Positions 42,632 to 50,849 of a DNA stretch of 64,000 nt are shown piece after piece (positions within the stretch are counted from its first letter, which is position 1; the number at the start of each line of letters is the position of its first letter). The DNA lies in NCBI GenBank assembly GCA_910579775.1, contig CAJTUE010000002.1, positions 306,323 to 370,322 of the forward strand. The letters are read 5' to 3'. The notes under the pieces were generated by a model. It was given only the letters and a program-made list of their open reading frames with translations. It searched no databases and had not been told where the DNA came from. The position numbers were made by a program, and so were the translations under genes. The stretch is from an uncultured Oscillospiraceae bacterium. GTDB taxonomy: Bacteria > Bacillota > Clostridia > Oscillospirales > Oscillospiraceae.

Positions 42632-43123
42632 TTAGAAATTGTAAAGCCCGTTGTTCTCCAGCTCACCCACCAAATCGCCCAGGATGTCCACGTTGAAGGG
42701 GGTGACGATGTAGGTTCCGATGGCCACCTTTTTGATCTTGCCTTCGCTGGCATAGGCCACGCCGGAGACAAAGTCCAGCAAACGGCGGGCAACGTCCTTG
42801 CCCACAGACTCCAGATTGAGCACCACGGTGCGCTTCTCCCGCAGATGGTCCGCGATCTCAGGCGCGGCCTCAAAGCGGTCAGGCTTTACCAGCACCACCT
42901 GGAGCTGGGTGGTGGTGTGGATGTTGACCACCTTGTTGCTCCGGCGCTCGGCCTGGGTATCGAAGATGGAGGTAGTGGGCTCCGGCTCCCGGGCGCTCAG
43001 GCGCTCGGTGGCCCGCTCACGCTGCTTACGCTCCAGCTTGGGGGCGGGCTCAAACTCCTCGTAATCTTCCTCTTCATCCTCATAGGGACGGGCCAGGCGC
43101 TTCAGCTCGTCAAGAAAGCTCAT
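42632..43123 (-). CDS. sepF: Cell division protein SepF
   Basis: 163 residues: N-terminal amphipathic membrane-binding helix (MSFLDELKRLARPYEDEEED), a charged linker, then the SepF core (VVNIHTTTQLQVVLVKPDRFEAAPEIADHLREKRTVVLNLE... RRLLDFVSGVAYASEGKIKKVAIGTYIVTPFNVDI). SepF bundles FtsZ and anchors it to the membrane. Neighbours yggS and divIVA are the expected ones. Confidence 0.95.
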   Translation of the reverse strand: MSFLDELKRLARPYEDEEEDYEEFEPAPKLERKQRERATERLSAREPEPTTSIFDTQAERRSNKVVNIHTTTQLQVVLVKPDRFEAAPEIADHLREKRTVVLNLESVGKDVARRLLDFVSGVAYASEGKIKKVAIGTYIVTPFNVDILGDLVGELENNGLYNF

Positions 43124-43173
43124 TCGTATACTTCCCCTTTCGATGATCTTCTTCTCTTGTTATTGGTTTTCTG

Positions 43174-43872
43174 TCAACCACGGGGGCCGAACAGGCCCGT
43201 TCCCACGCGCACCAGGGTCGCGCCCTCACGCACCGCGTCGGCAAAGTCACGGCTCATTCCCATGGACAGACAACTGAGGTCTTCCCTATTATCCACCATT
43301 TTGCTAATTATGTCAACATAAATTTGGTATGTTTTTCGGAAAAATTTCCGATTGCCCCCTACATCTTGTGCCGCCGGGGGGATGCACATAATTCCGCGCA
43401 ACCGGACTCCGGGCAGTTCCTGGGCCTTTTCTACCCCCCCAAACACCCCGTCGGGAGTAAACCCGCTCTTGCTGGCCTCCCCGGCGATGTTGACCTCCAG
43501 CAGGATATCCTGCACCCGGCCCAGACGCTGGGCGCAGTCGGACACAGCCTGAAGCAGATGGAGGGAGTCTACCGATTCGATCAGGTCTACCCGCCCCACC
43601 ACCTGGCGGACCTTGTTGGTCTGGAGATGGCCGATGAAGTGGACCTCCCGCGCGCCGTCGTAGGCAAAGGCATCCAGCTTCTGGACCAGCTCCTGGACCC
43701 GGTTTTCTCCGCACACAGCGACTCCCGCTTGGATGGCGGCACGGACAGTGTCGGCGGTCTGGGTCTTGGTGGCCGCCTCCAGGGTGATCTCCCCGGGGTC
43801 CCGGCCCACCTCCCGGGCGGCGTCGGCAATGGCGGCGTTGACGGCGGCCAGACGTTCCTCCAGCACACTCAT
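43174..43872 (-). CDS. yggS: YggS-family PLP homeostasis protein
   Basis: 232 residues, single-domain fold type III PLP-binding protein. The PLP lysine lies in LEAATKTQTADTVRAAI; further motifs are GENRVQEL, HFIGHLQTNKVRQVV and LSMGMSRDFADAVREGATLVRVG. YggS/PLPBP proteins buffer pyridoxal phosphate and have no known catalytic activity. The ATG overlaps the stop of the upstream gene by 4 nt. Its position before sepF is typical for Gram-positive division clusters. Confidence 0.94.
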   Translation of the reverse strand: MSVLEERLAAVNAAIADAAREVGRDPGEITLEAATKTQTADTVRAAIQAGVAVCGENRVQELVQKLDAFAYDGAREVHFIGHLQTNKVRQVVGRVDLIESVDSLHLLQAVSDCAQRLGRVQDILLEVNIAGEASKSGFTPDGVFGGVEKAQELPGVRLRGIMCIPPAAQDVGGNRKFFRKTYQIYVDIISKMVDNREDLSCLSMGMSRDFADAVREGATLVRVGTGLFGPRG

Positions 43873-45110
43873 AGGATCACCTTCCCGTGATACAGCTCCT
43901 GGTTGGAGAGAATAATGGTGTCGCCGGGGCGGAGGACCTTGCGGTTGTCTGCCGTTCCTCGCAGGAGGTAGAAGCCTTCCCCCTCCCGGACGATCTCCAC
44001 GCTTTTGAACTCCGCCTGACGGCCCACCAGGGTATACACTCCCAGGGTGGTGGAGCCGTCATCGTTGGTGCGCACCCGCAGGGCCTTATCGGGGACCCGC
44101 ACGCCGGTAAAGCGCTCAAAGACCAGAGTCGCGGCGCACTGCCGGGCCAGGGTGACCTCGCTCAAATAGCGGTCAGAGGAAAAGACGACAAGACGCCGTC
44201 CGCCCTCACTGCTTCCCAGCCGCTCCAACCGCATGGCAACCTCCTTGTCAAAGTCACCGGAGAAGGCCAGCGTATAGCGTCTCCCCTCCTCCAGGCGCTT
44301 GGCCGAGGCGTCATCCACCGCGGCGGCGTAATACCAGGTAGAGCCGGTGATGAGCTTGCCGATGGCAGTTTGAGTGAGCTCGGTGCTTCCCTGGCACAGC
44401 TGATCCAACTGGCCTACGGTCAGCTCGTCCAGCATTTCGGGATAGAGTCGCCCCTCATATCCGTCCGCCAGGCCGGAAAAGACGCCGCTTCGCTCCACCG
44501 TCACCTGCCGGGTGCTCCGGGCGGTGCTGGTGTTCAGCGTCTTCAGCCGCGCCTCCAGCCCCGCCGCCGCCTCCTGGAGCGCGGTCAGGCTCTGGGCGCT
44601 GGTGGTCAGGTCGCCCGTGCGCTTGAGCACCAGACTGCGCAGGTCCAGCCCCTGCTCCTCCAATCCGCTGAGGTCTCCGTTGGAGGCGGCGGTCTTCAGC
44701 TCCGCCAGGGTGGTCACCAGCTGGCTGTCCAGCTTGTTGGCGTCTCCAAAGGAGTCGTTGCGGCGCATGGCGTAGTGGAGCTGCTCCAGCTGGAGCCGCA
44801 GTTCCTTGGCCTCCCGGCTCCCCTGCATGGCTGCGGCGTTGTCGTACACCAGAGCCACGGCGGCCCCCTTCGCCACCTTCTCCCCCTCCTGGGGAAGGAC
44901 CTCGGAGAGCTCGGAGCGGCCCTCGATCACCGCCTCTTGACGCACCACAACGCCGTCTAACGCAAGGCCGTCGTCCATCTGATAGGTATAGGTCGCCACC
45001 AGCTGGTAAGGCTCGGAGAGGCCCTGCCAAACGTAGAAGCCCAAATAGGCCAGCACGGCGGCAAAAAGCGTCAGGATGACCACCCGAGTAACAAGGGTGC
45101 CTTGCTTCAT
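43869..45110 (-). CDS. HlyD-like membrane protein next to sepF
   Basis: 413 residues with one N-terminal membrane helix (about 8-28, TRVVILTLFAAVLAYLGFYVW), then a lipoyl/barrel-sandwich-like segment (GVVVRQEAVIEGRSELSEVLPQEGEKVAKGAAVALVYDN), a helical hairpin region (coiled coil about residues 125-200), and a beta-rich C-terminus (GVRVPDKALRV...LGVYTLVGRQAEFKSVEIV). This is the layout of HlyD-type membrane-fusion adaptors. Its partner transporter is not adjacent; in clostridia such proteins often sit beside sepF, suggesting an envelope or division role. Confidence 0.8.
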   Translation of the reverse strand: MKQGTLVTRVVILTLFAAVLAYLGFYVWQGLSEPYQLVATYTYQMDDGLALDGVVVRQEAVIEGRSELSEVLPQEGEKVAKGAAVALVYDNAAAMQGSREAKELRLQLEQLHYAMRRNDSFGDANKLDSQLVTTLAELKTAASNGDLSGLEEQGLDLRSLVLKRTGDLTTSAQSLTALQEAAAGLEARLKTLNTSTARSTRQVTVERSGVFSGLADGYEGRLYPEMLDELTVGQLDQLCQGSTELTQTAIGKLITGSTWYYAAAVDDASAKRLEEGRRYTLAFSGDFDKEVAMRLERLGSSEGGRRLVVFSSDRYLSEVTLARQCAATLVFERFTGVRVPDKALRVRTNDDGSTTLGVYTLVGRQAEFKSVEIVREGEGFYLLRGTADNRKVLRPGDTIILSNQELYHGKVIL

Positions 45111-45143
45111 AAGTACACGACCTTTCCCGTTGGGGATACGCCG

Positions 45144-45386
45144 TTACCGCTCCATCCCTTCCTCCGTAAATTCCAGCTCCATGCGGCGCTCGGGGACGAT
45201 GGTGGAAACGGCGTGCTTGTAAATGACCTGCTGCTTTTCCTCCGACTGCACCACCACCATGTAGGGGTCAAAGCCGGTGATGTACCCTCGGATCTGGAAG
45301 CCGTTCATGAGAAACACGGTCACGGGCATACGGGCGGTGCGGCAGCGGGTGAGAAATGCGTCCTGTAGATTCTTCGCGGTCTTCAT
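45144..45386 (-). CDS. hfq: RNA chaperone Hfq
   Basis: 80 residues. Sm1 motif VTVFLMNGFQIRGYITGFDPYMVVVQ and Sm2 motif QQVIYKHAVSTIVP are intact; N-terminus NLQDAFLTRCRTARMPV. Hfq hexamers help sRNA-mRNA pairing. It lies 48 nt downstream of miaA on the same strand, the classical miaA-hfq order. Confidence 0.96.
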   Translation of the reverse strand: MKTAKNLQDAFLTRCRTARMPVTVFLMNGFQIRGYITGFDPYMVVVQSEEKQQVIYKHAVSTIVPERRMELEFTEEGMER

Positions 45387-45434
45387 GTGTCTATCGCTCC
45401 TCTTTGAATGTGGTTTGGCTCAACGCCGCCCCTA

Positions 45435-46370
45435 TTATAGTCCACATTCTTTGAGGAAAGCTGTCGAAATACCTAAGGCGTGGGAAAAATTTGGCTCCTT
45501 CTCCCAGCGGATCCAGAAGGTCTCATCATACCGCCGGAACCAGGAGAGCTGACGCTTGGCATACTGCCTGGTGCGCAGCTTTACCATATCCGCCGCCGTC
45601 TCCAGCGGCTCATGCCCCAGCAGGGCGGCGGCCAGTTCCTTATAGCCGATGGCCTGCATGGCGGTGGCAGTGGGGGGCACCCCACTCTCCAGCAGCCGTC
45701 CGGCCTCGTCGGCCAGACCCTGCTCCAGCATCTGGTCCACTCTGGCGTCAATGCGCGCCCACAGATCCACGCGCGCCTGAAAATTCAGGCCGATGCGGAC
45801 CGCCTCAAACCGGGGGGGCTGGCCTTGGCTCTCCGCGCTCCATACCGACATGGGCTTGTCCGTCTCGTAGAAGATCTCCAGCGCCCGGACAATACGCTTT
45901 TCGTCGTTGGGGCTGAGCTCCTTTTGCCGCCCGGGATCCACCCGGCCCAGCTCGGCATACAGCTTGTCCAGTCCCTCGGTGCGGACCCGGTCTGTCAGCT
46001 CCTGCCGGATCTTGCCGGAAAAGGGCGGAAAGGAGCGCCCTGCCAGCAGATTGTCGATGTAGAGCCCCGTCCCCCCTACGATCAAGGGCCGTTTGCCCCG
46101 TGCCAAAATATCCTCCACAATGGGCGCGGCCAAGTCCACATAGCGGGCCACGGAAAAGTCCTCAGCGGGGTCGGCCACGTCCAGCATATGGTGGGGGACA
46201 CCGTCCATCTCCTCCACTGTGGGCTTGGCGGTGCCAATGTCCATGCCCCGGTAGACCTGCATGGAGTCGGCGGAGACCACCTCCCCGTCCAGGGCCTTGG
46301 CCAGGGCCACCCCCAGGGCGGTTTTTCCGCTGGCGGTGGGACCGCAGATCACAACGACGCGCCTGTCCAT
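45435..46370 (-). CDS. miaA: tRNA dimethylallyltransferase MiaA
   Basis: 311 residues. P-loop GPTASGKT (residues 10-17), then LDGEVVSADSMQVYRGMDIGTAKP, VGGTGLYIDNLLAG, and the C-terminal TRQYAKRQLSWFRR. It adds the dimethylallyl group to A37 of tRNAs that read U-starting codons. Its start is 1 nt from the rhomboid stop codon; hfq follows. Confidence 0.96.
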   Translation of the reverse strand: MDRRVVVICGPTASGKTALGVALAKALDGEVVSADSMQVYRGMDIGTAKPTVEEMDGVPHHMLDVADPAEDFSVARYVDLAAPIVEDILARGKRPLIVGGTGLYIDNLLAGRSFPPFSGKIRQELTDRVRTEGLDKLYAELGRVDPGRQKELSPNDEKRIVRALEIFYETDKPMSVWSAESQGQPPRFEAVRIGLNFQARVDLWARIDARVDQMLEQGLADEAGRLLESGVPPTATAMQAIGYKELAAALLGHEPLETAADMVKLRTRQYAKRQLSWFRRYDETFWIRWEKEPNFSHALGISTAFLKECGL

Positions 46371-46371
46371 C

Positions 46372-46959
46372 TTATCGCCGCCGCCGGGACATGAGGAAGC
46401 CTAAAAAGGTCCCACACAATCCGCCCACGATGTGGGTGAGCTGGGAAACGCTGTCCTGGGCGGTGAAAGCCGCCACCAGCTCGCCCCCCAGATAGATCAC
46501 CGCCACCAGGATGAGAGTGATAGGAATTGCTCCGTCCCGCATCCCCGCCAAGGAGGAGAGCATAATGAGCATAAACACCACCCCGCTGGCCCCCAGGAGC
46601 ATGGTACGGGGGTCCCAGATGCAGTGGACAATGCCGGACACCAGGGCGGTGAACAAAATGCACCACAGCATATTCCAGCTGCCGTACTTCTCCTCCAGGG
46701 GTGGTCCAACCACCAAAAGGAGGACCATGTTGCCCATGTAGTGCTCCCAGCTGGCGTGCCCCAGCACATGGCCGAACAGCCGGATATAGCCCAAAAAGTC
46801 GCTTGGGGTAAAACGATAGATGCTGAAAAACCTGGAGGTCGTCCAACCATCGGTGATGTTGCCCGCGATGAGCGCCGCCAGGGAGAGGATGGTAAACATG
46901 AGGATCACCGGGGCGTTGAACTGGAGCTTGATCACTCGCTTTTGCATATCTCTGGCCAT
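46372..46959 (-). CDS. Rhomboid-family intramembrane serine protease
   Basis: 195 residues with about six membrane helices. Catalytic serine in LLGASGVVFM (S125, GxSG) and catalytic histidine in TQL-type helix SQLTHIVGGLCGTFLGF (H176); the HxxxN-like oxyanion element is HYMGNM. It cleaves transmembrane substrates; targets are unknown. The ATG at 46959 is used, although an ATG four codons later is possible. It starts 3 nt after cysS ends. Confidence 0.9.
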   Translation of the reverse strand: MARDMQKRVIKLQFNAPVILMFTILSLAALIAGNITDGWTTSRFFSIYRFTPSDFLGYIRLFGHVLGHASWEHYMGNMVLLLVVGPPLEEKYGSWNMLWCILFTALVSGIVHCIWDPRTMLLGASGVVFMLIMLSSLAGMRDGAIPITLILVAVIYLGGELVAAFTAQDSVSQLTHIVGGLCGTFLGFLMSRRRR

Positions 46960-46962
46960 AGC

Positions 46963-48384
46963 TTATATCCTCTTCCACACAGGGCCCTGGGGAGTGTCGG
47001 TGACCTCGATACCCATCTCCGCCAGCTGGGCGCGGATGGCATCCGCCTTGGCAAAGTCCTTGGACTTCTTCGCCGCGGTGCGCTCGTCCACCAGAGCTTG
47101 TATCTCGGCGTCCCCCTCGTTAGACGCGGATGCGGCAGTCTTCTCCTTCTCTCGCAGCTCAGCGGCGTGCTCCAAAAGACGCAGGCCCAGCACCGTATCA
47201 AAGCTGGCGATCAGGGCCCGTTTGGTGGCGTCGTTCACCTCCGCCTTCAACACATCATAGAGGGCGGTCACCCCCAGAGAGGTATTGAGGTCATTGCCCA
47301 AAGCCTCGTCAAAGCGGACCTTCAAACCGGCCGCGGCGGTCTCGTCCACCGTTCCCTCTTCGGTGAGGGCGGCCACGCGGGCTACCAGCTTCTCGTAGGC
47401 GGCCTTGGCGTTGTCCAGGTTCTCCCAGGAAAAGGTCAGGGACTTGCGGTAGTGGCTTTGGAGGCAGAACAGGCGGTACGCCATGGGATCGAAGCCCTTT
47501 TCCTCCAGGAGGGAGACGGTCAAAAACTCCCCCTTGGACTTGGACATCTTCCCGCCGGTGGTGTTCAGGTGGTGGACATGGAACCAGTACTTGCACCAGG
47601 GGTGGCCCAGATAGGCCTCCGACTGGGCAATCTCGTTGGTGTGGTGGGGAAACGCGTTGTCGATGCCGCCACAGTGGAGGTCCAACCGTTCTCCCAGATA
47701 CTTCATGGAAATGCAGGAGCATTCAATATGCCAGCCGGGGTAACCCACCCCCCAGGGGGAATCCCACTTGAGAGCCTGATCCTCGAACTTAGATTTGGTG
47801 AACCACAGAACGAAGTCCGCCTTATTGCGCTTGTTGGCGTCCTCCTCCACGCTGTCACGGACGCCCACGACCAGGTTTTCCTCGTCGTGGTCGTTGAACA
47901 CGTAGTATTTCGCCAGCTTGGAGGTGTCAAAGTACACGTTCCCCCCCGCCAAATAGGCGTAACCCGTCTCCAACAGCTTGGTGATGACCTGAATGTACTC
48001 CGGGATCATCCCCGTAGCAGGCTGGACCACGTCGGGGGTCTTAATGTTCAGCTTGGCGCAGTCGGCAAAGAAAGCGTCGGTGTAAAACTGGGCGATCTCC
48101 ATGACCGTCTTGTGCTCCCGCTTGGCCCCCTTGAGCATCTTGTCCTCGCCGTTGTCCGCGTCGGAGGCCAAATGGCCCACGTCGGTAATGTTCATCACCC
48201 GGGTCACGTCGTACCCGGCATAGCGCAGATACTTCTCCAGTACGTCCTCCATCAGATAAGAGCGCAGATTGCCAATATGGGCAAAGTGATACACCGTGGG
48301 ACCGCAGGTGTACATGCTCACCTTCCCCGGCTCATAGGGGACAAATTCTTCCTTTTGACGGCTGGCGGAATTGTATAAAACCAT
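46963..48384 (-). CDS. cysS: Cysteinyl-tRNA synthetase
   Basis: 473 residues. Class I: MYTCGPTVYHFAHIGNLRSYL (zinc ligand C27, HIGH-type HIGN at 36-39) and GGKMSKSKGEFLTV (KMSKS). The zinc-site WHIECS segment and C-terminal anticodon domain are present. The ATG at 48384 (VLYNSASRQKEEF) is preferred because GAAGGAG lies upstream of it; an ATG eight codons earlier lies before that site. It overlaps nothing and lies near cysE, as in Bacillus. Confidence 0.96.
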   Translation of the reverse strand: MVLYNSASRQKEEFVPYEPGKVSMYTCGPTVYHFAHIGNLRSYLMEDVLEKYLRYAGYDVTRVMNITDVGHLASDADNGEDKMLKGAKREHKTVMEIAQFYTDAFFADCAKLNIKTPDVVQPATGMIPEYIQVITKLLETGYAYLAGGNVYFDTSKLAKYYVFNDHDEENLVVGVRDSVEEDANKRNKADFVLWFTKSKFEDQALKWDSPWGVGYPGWHIECSCISMKYLGERLDLHCGGIDNAFPHHTNEIAQSEAYLGHPWCKYWFHVHHLNTTGGKMSKSKGEFLTVSLLEEKGFDPMAYRLFCLQSHYRKSLTFSWENLDNAKAAYEKLVARVAALTEEGTVDETAAAGLKVRFDEALGNDLNTSLGVTALYDVLKAEVNDATKRALIASFDTVLGLRLLEHAAELREKEKTAASASNEGDAEIQALVDERTAAKKSKDFAKADAIRAQLAEMGIEVTDTPQGPVWKRI

Positions 48385-48404
48385 AGCTGTCTTCTCCTTC
48401 TCTC

Positions 48405-48785
48405 TCATTCGTGAAGCTCCAGAGGGAGCCCGTCCGGGTCATGGAAAAAGGTCATGGCCTTGCCGGTAAAGGCGTCTTGCCGGATGGGTTCACATTGGAC
48501 GCCCCGCTTTGCCAACTCCGCCACCGCCGCCTCCACGCTCTCCACCCGAAAGGCCAGATGGCGCAGGCCCTGGGCCTCGGGGTAGCTGGGCCGCTCCGGT
48601 GCGCCGGGGATGGCGAAGAGCTCCAGCTCAGCGTCCCCAAACTTCAGATCCAGCTTCCAGTCCCCCCGCTCGGCGCGGAAATTCTCCCGCAGGACGGGAA
48701 AGCCCAGCGTTTCCACGTAAAATTTCTTGGCCCTCTCATAGTCCGAGACGATGATGGCCACATGGTGCATCCTGTCAAACAACAT
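48405..48785 (-). CDS. VOC-family (glyoxalase-like) metalloprotein
   Basis: 126 residues with two beta-alpha-beta-beta-beta modules. Metal-ligand positions appear in MHHVAIIVSD, LELFAIPG, LRHLAFRV and LPLELHE, so it resembles the GloA2/SMU00945A-type VOC proteins. Lactoylglutathione lyase activity is unlikely in an organism that probably lacks glutathione; a bacillithiol- or other thiol-linked or unrelated substrate is possible. The start is the ATG at 48785. Confidence 0.88.
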   Translation of the reverse strand: MLFDRMHHVAIIVSDYERAKKFYVETLGFPVLRENFRAERGDWKLDLKFGDAELELFAIPGAPERPSYPEAQGLRHLAFRVESVEAAVAELAKRGVQCEPIRQDAFTGKAMTFFHDPDGLPLELHE

Positions 48786-48822
48786 GTTCTATCCTTCCTT
48801 TCAGGGGTGTGTTCGCCTGTCT

Positions 48823-48847
48823 CGGGCGGGGCAAGCCCCTCCCCTAC
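48823..48847 (-). repeat. REP-like palindrome, copy 4 (left arm of a pair)
   Basis: 25-bp element of the same family, in the intergenic gap between the VOC and cysE genes. It is paired with the copy at 48873-48897 in opposite orientation, GTAGGGG ends facing inward over 25 nt; the arms match in 24 of 25 positions. Confidence 0.85.
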
Positions 48848-48872
48848 AGCGCCTATAGTACCGTTTGCGTCC

Positions 48873-48897
48873 GTAGGGGCGGGGCTTGCCCCGCCCG
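48873..48897 (+). repeat. REP-like palindrome, copy 5 (right arm of a pair)
   Basis: 25-bp element GTAGGGG + CGGGGCTTGCCCCG + CCCG. Its inner stem has a compensated change (A-T to C-G) relative to the RAYT-gene copies. With copy 4 it forms a REPIN-like doublet that could fold into one long hairpin. Confidence 0.85.
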
Positions 48898-48910
48898 CCG
48901 AAATCCCCTG

Positions 48911-49546
48911 CTACGGCTTTTCCTCCAGCTGCCGCTCCAACGCCTCCACCCGGCCCGCCAGGGCAGCCAGCTTCTCCAGGGTGGGGTTCTTCACGCTGGT
49001 CTGGTCCACCTCGTCGGCATAGTGGGTGGCGCGGCCTGCGATCTTCACGATCTGGGCGGGAATACCTACGGCGGTGGCGTCCTCAGGCACCTCGGAGAGC
49101 ACCACGGCGTTGGCCGCGATGCGGGCGTTGTCTCCCACAGAAAACGGTCCCAGCACCTTCGCGCCGCAGGCGATCATCACGTTGTTGCCGATGGTGGGGT
49201 GCCGCTTGCCCGTCTCCTTGCCCGTGCCGCCCAGGGTGACCCCATGATAGATCAGGCAGTCGTCCCCGATCTCGGTGGTCTCACCGATGACCACCCCCAT
49301 GCCGTGGTCCATCACAAGCCGCCGACCAATGGTGGCGCCGGGGTGGATCTCGATGCCGGTGCAGTGCCGGGCCAGCTGAGAATTGAGCCGGGCCAGGAAT
49401 CGCAGACGATGCCGCCACAGCCAATGGCTCACCCGGTGAAAGATGAGGGCGTGAACGCCGGGATAGAGCAAAAAGATCTCCAGGCGGCTCCGGGCCGCCG
49501 GGTCACGGGCTTGGTAGGCCCGCAGGGTCTCCCCTAATCGTGTCAT
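48911..49546 (-). CDS. cysE: Serine O-acetyltransferase
   Basis: 211 residues. N-terminal helical part (RDPAARSRLEIFLLYPGVHALIFHRVSHWLW), then a left-handed beta-helix of hexapeptide repeats (GIEIHPGATIGRRLVMDHGMGVVIGETTEIGDDCLIYHGVTLGG) with the catalytic histidines, and a C-terminal coiled tail. It acetylates serine with acetyl-CoA as the first step of cysteine synthesis. The C-terminal tail (EALERQLEEKP) is not the usual CysK-binding end in Ile, so complex formation with CysK is uncertain. Confidence 0.95.
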   Translation of the reverse strand: MTRLGETLRAYQARDPAARSRLEIFLLYPGVHALIFHRVSHWLWRHRLRFLARLNSQLARHCTGIEIHPGATIGRRLVMDHGMGVVIGETTEIGDDCLIYHGVTLGGTGKETGKRHPTIGNNVMIACGAKVLGPFSVGDNARIAANAVVLSEVPEDATAVGIPAQIVKIAGRATHYADEVDQTSVKNPTLEKLAALAGRVEALERQLEEKP

Positions 49547-49608
49547 ATGGATGCCTCCTCAAGGCCGCGGATACCGTCCGGCCCCGCTGTCAGTCTATGC
49601 GGCAGAGA

Positions 49609-50820
49609 TCAGCTCCGCCCCTGCCGCCTGAGATAGCTCCCCGACCGGGCCGCGCAGGGCAGCTTGAGCCGGAAACGCTGCTGGGGGGTCTTGACCTCAT
49701 CCAAAGGTATGCCCGCCTCGTCAGCCAGCTCCTCCACAATGAATTGCCGCGCCGCCAGGTCCGGTCCCACCAGCTCCAGCATATCTCCCTTGGCAAACTT
49801 GTTGTTGAGGGTGCAAAGGGCCAGACCGTCCTCCCGACATCGCACCACCTGGGCCACCACCTGCCAGTCCCGGATATAGCGGGCCTCCTTGGTATACTGC
49901 CCCGGCTGACCGAACCAGAAGCCGGTGGAGTAGTGGCGGTGGCTCACCTTCTCCACCTCATCGCGCCACTCCTCTGGCAGCGGCTCACCCCGGAGGGCGG
50001 CGTCCACAGCGTGGCGGTAGGCCCCGGTGACCATGGCGGTGTAATAAGCGCTCTTGGCGCGGCCCTCGATCTTCAGGCTGGACAGGCCTGCAGCCAGCAG
50101 TTCCGGGATGTGATCGATCATACACATGTCACGGGAGTTGAGGATGAAGGTCTCGTTGTCCTCTTCGTAGACGGGGAAATACTCCCCCGGACGTTTTTCC
50201 TCCATCAGCGCGTATTTGTAGCGGCAGGGCTGCGCACAGGCGCCCCGGGTGGCGTCCCGCCCGGTCATATAATTGGACAGCACACACCGCCCCGACCAGC
50301 TCACGCACATGGCCCCGTGGACAAAGGCCTCCACCTCCAGCTCCCTGGGGCTTTTGGCAATGAGCTCAGCTACCTCGTCCAGGGACAGCTCCCGGGCCAG
50401 GATGACCCGACTGGCCCCTTGGTCATACCAAAACCGGGCGGCGGCGTAGTTGGTGATCCCCGCCTGGGTAGACATGTGCCGCTTTATCTTTGGGGCATAC
50501 CGCTCCGCCAAGGCAAATACGCCGGGATCGCCGATAATGAGGGCGTCCGCGCCGTAGTCCTGCAAACGCTCAAAATATTCCGGCAGGCCGTCCAGCTCCC
50601 CGTTGCGCGGGTTGGCGTTCACCGCCACATGGACCGCCACGCCGTGGCTGTGGGCATAGTCGACGGCCTTGGGCAGAGCCTCCTGGTCAAAATTCCCCGC
50701 AAAGGCCCGCATGCCGTATTGGCTACCCGCCAGATAGACCGCGTCCGCTCCGTAGCGCACCGCCGCCTCCAGCCGCTCCATGTCCCCCGCCGGGGCCAAC
50801 AGCTCGATCCTCACGCCCAC
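49609..50820 (-). CDS. Peptidase U32-family protein (tRNA/rRNA hydroxylation type)
   Basis: 403 residues. N-terminal LLAPAGDMERLEAAVRYGADAVYLAG and the U32 signature EVEAFVHGAMCVSWSGRCVLSNYMTGRDATRGACAQPCR with conserved cysteines. Though named as peptidases, several U32 proteins hydroxylate RNA: TrhP forms 5-hydroxyuridine in tRNA and RlhA acts on 23S rRNA. Adjacency to mltG resembles the Bacillus yrrL-yrrO region (TrhP side), so the tRNA role is favoured. It lies 28 nt after mltG. Confidence 0.9.
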   Translation of the reverse strand: MGVRIELLAPAGDMERLEAAVRYGADAVYLAGSQYGMRAFAGNFDQEALPKAVDYAHSHGVAVHVAVNANPRNGELDGLPEYFERLQDYGADALIIGDPGVFALAERYAPKIKRHMSTQAGITNYAAARFWYDQGASRVILARELSLDEVAELIAKSPRELEVEAFVHGAMCVSWSGRCVLSNYMTGRDATRGACAQPCRYKYALMEEKRPGEYFPVYEEDNETFILNSRDMCMIDHIPELLAAGLSSLKIEGRAKSAYYTAMVTGAYRHAVDAALRGEPLPEEWRDEVEKVSHRHYSTGFWFGQPGQYTKEARYIRDWQVVAQVVRCREDGLALCTLNNKFAKGDMLELVGPDLAARQFIVEELADEAGIPLDEVKTPQQRFRLKLPCAARSGSYLRRQGRS

Positions 50821-50849
50821 TCACCTCTTTTCTCTGTGTGTCCACCCGC

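Noticed and set aside
46432..48378. 648-codon + strand open frame opposite the rhomboid and cysS genes
   Set aside because: It spans two well-identified minus-strand genes in antisense; composition-driven only.
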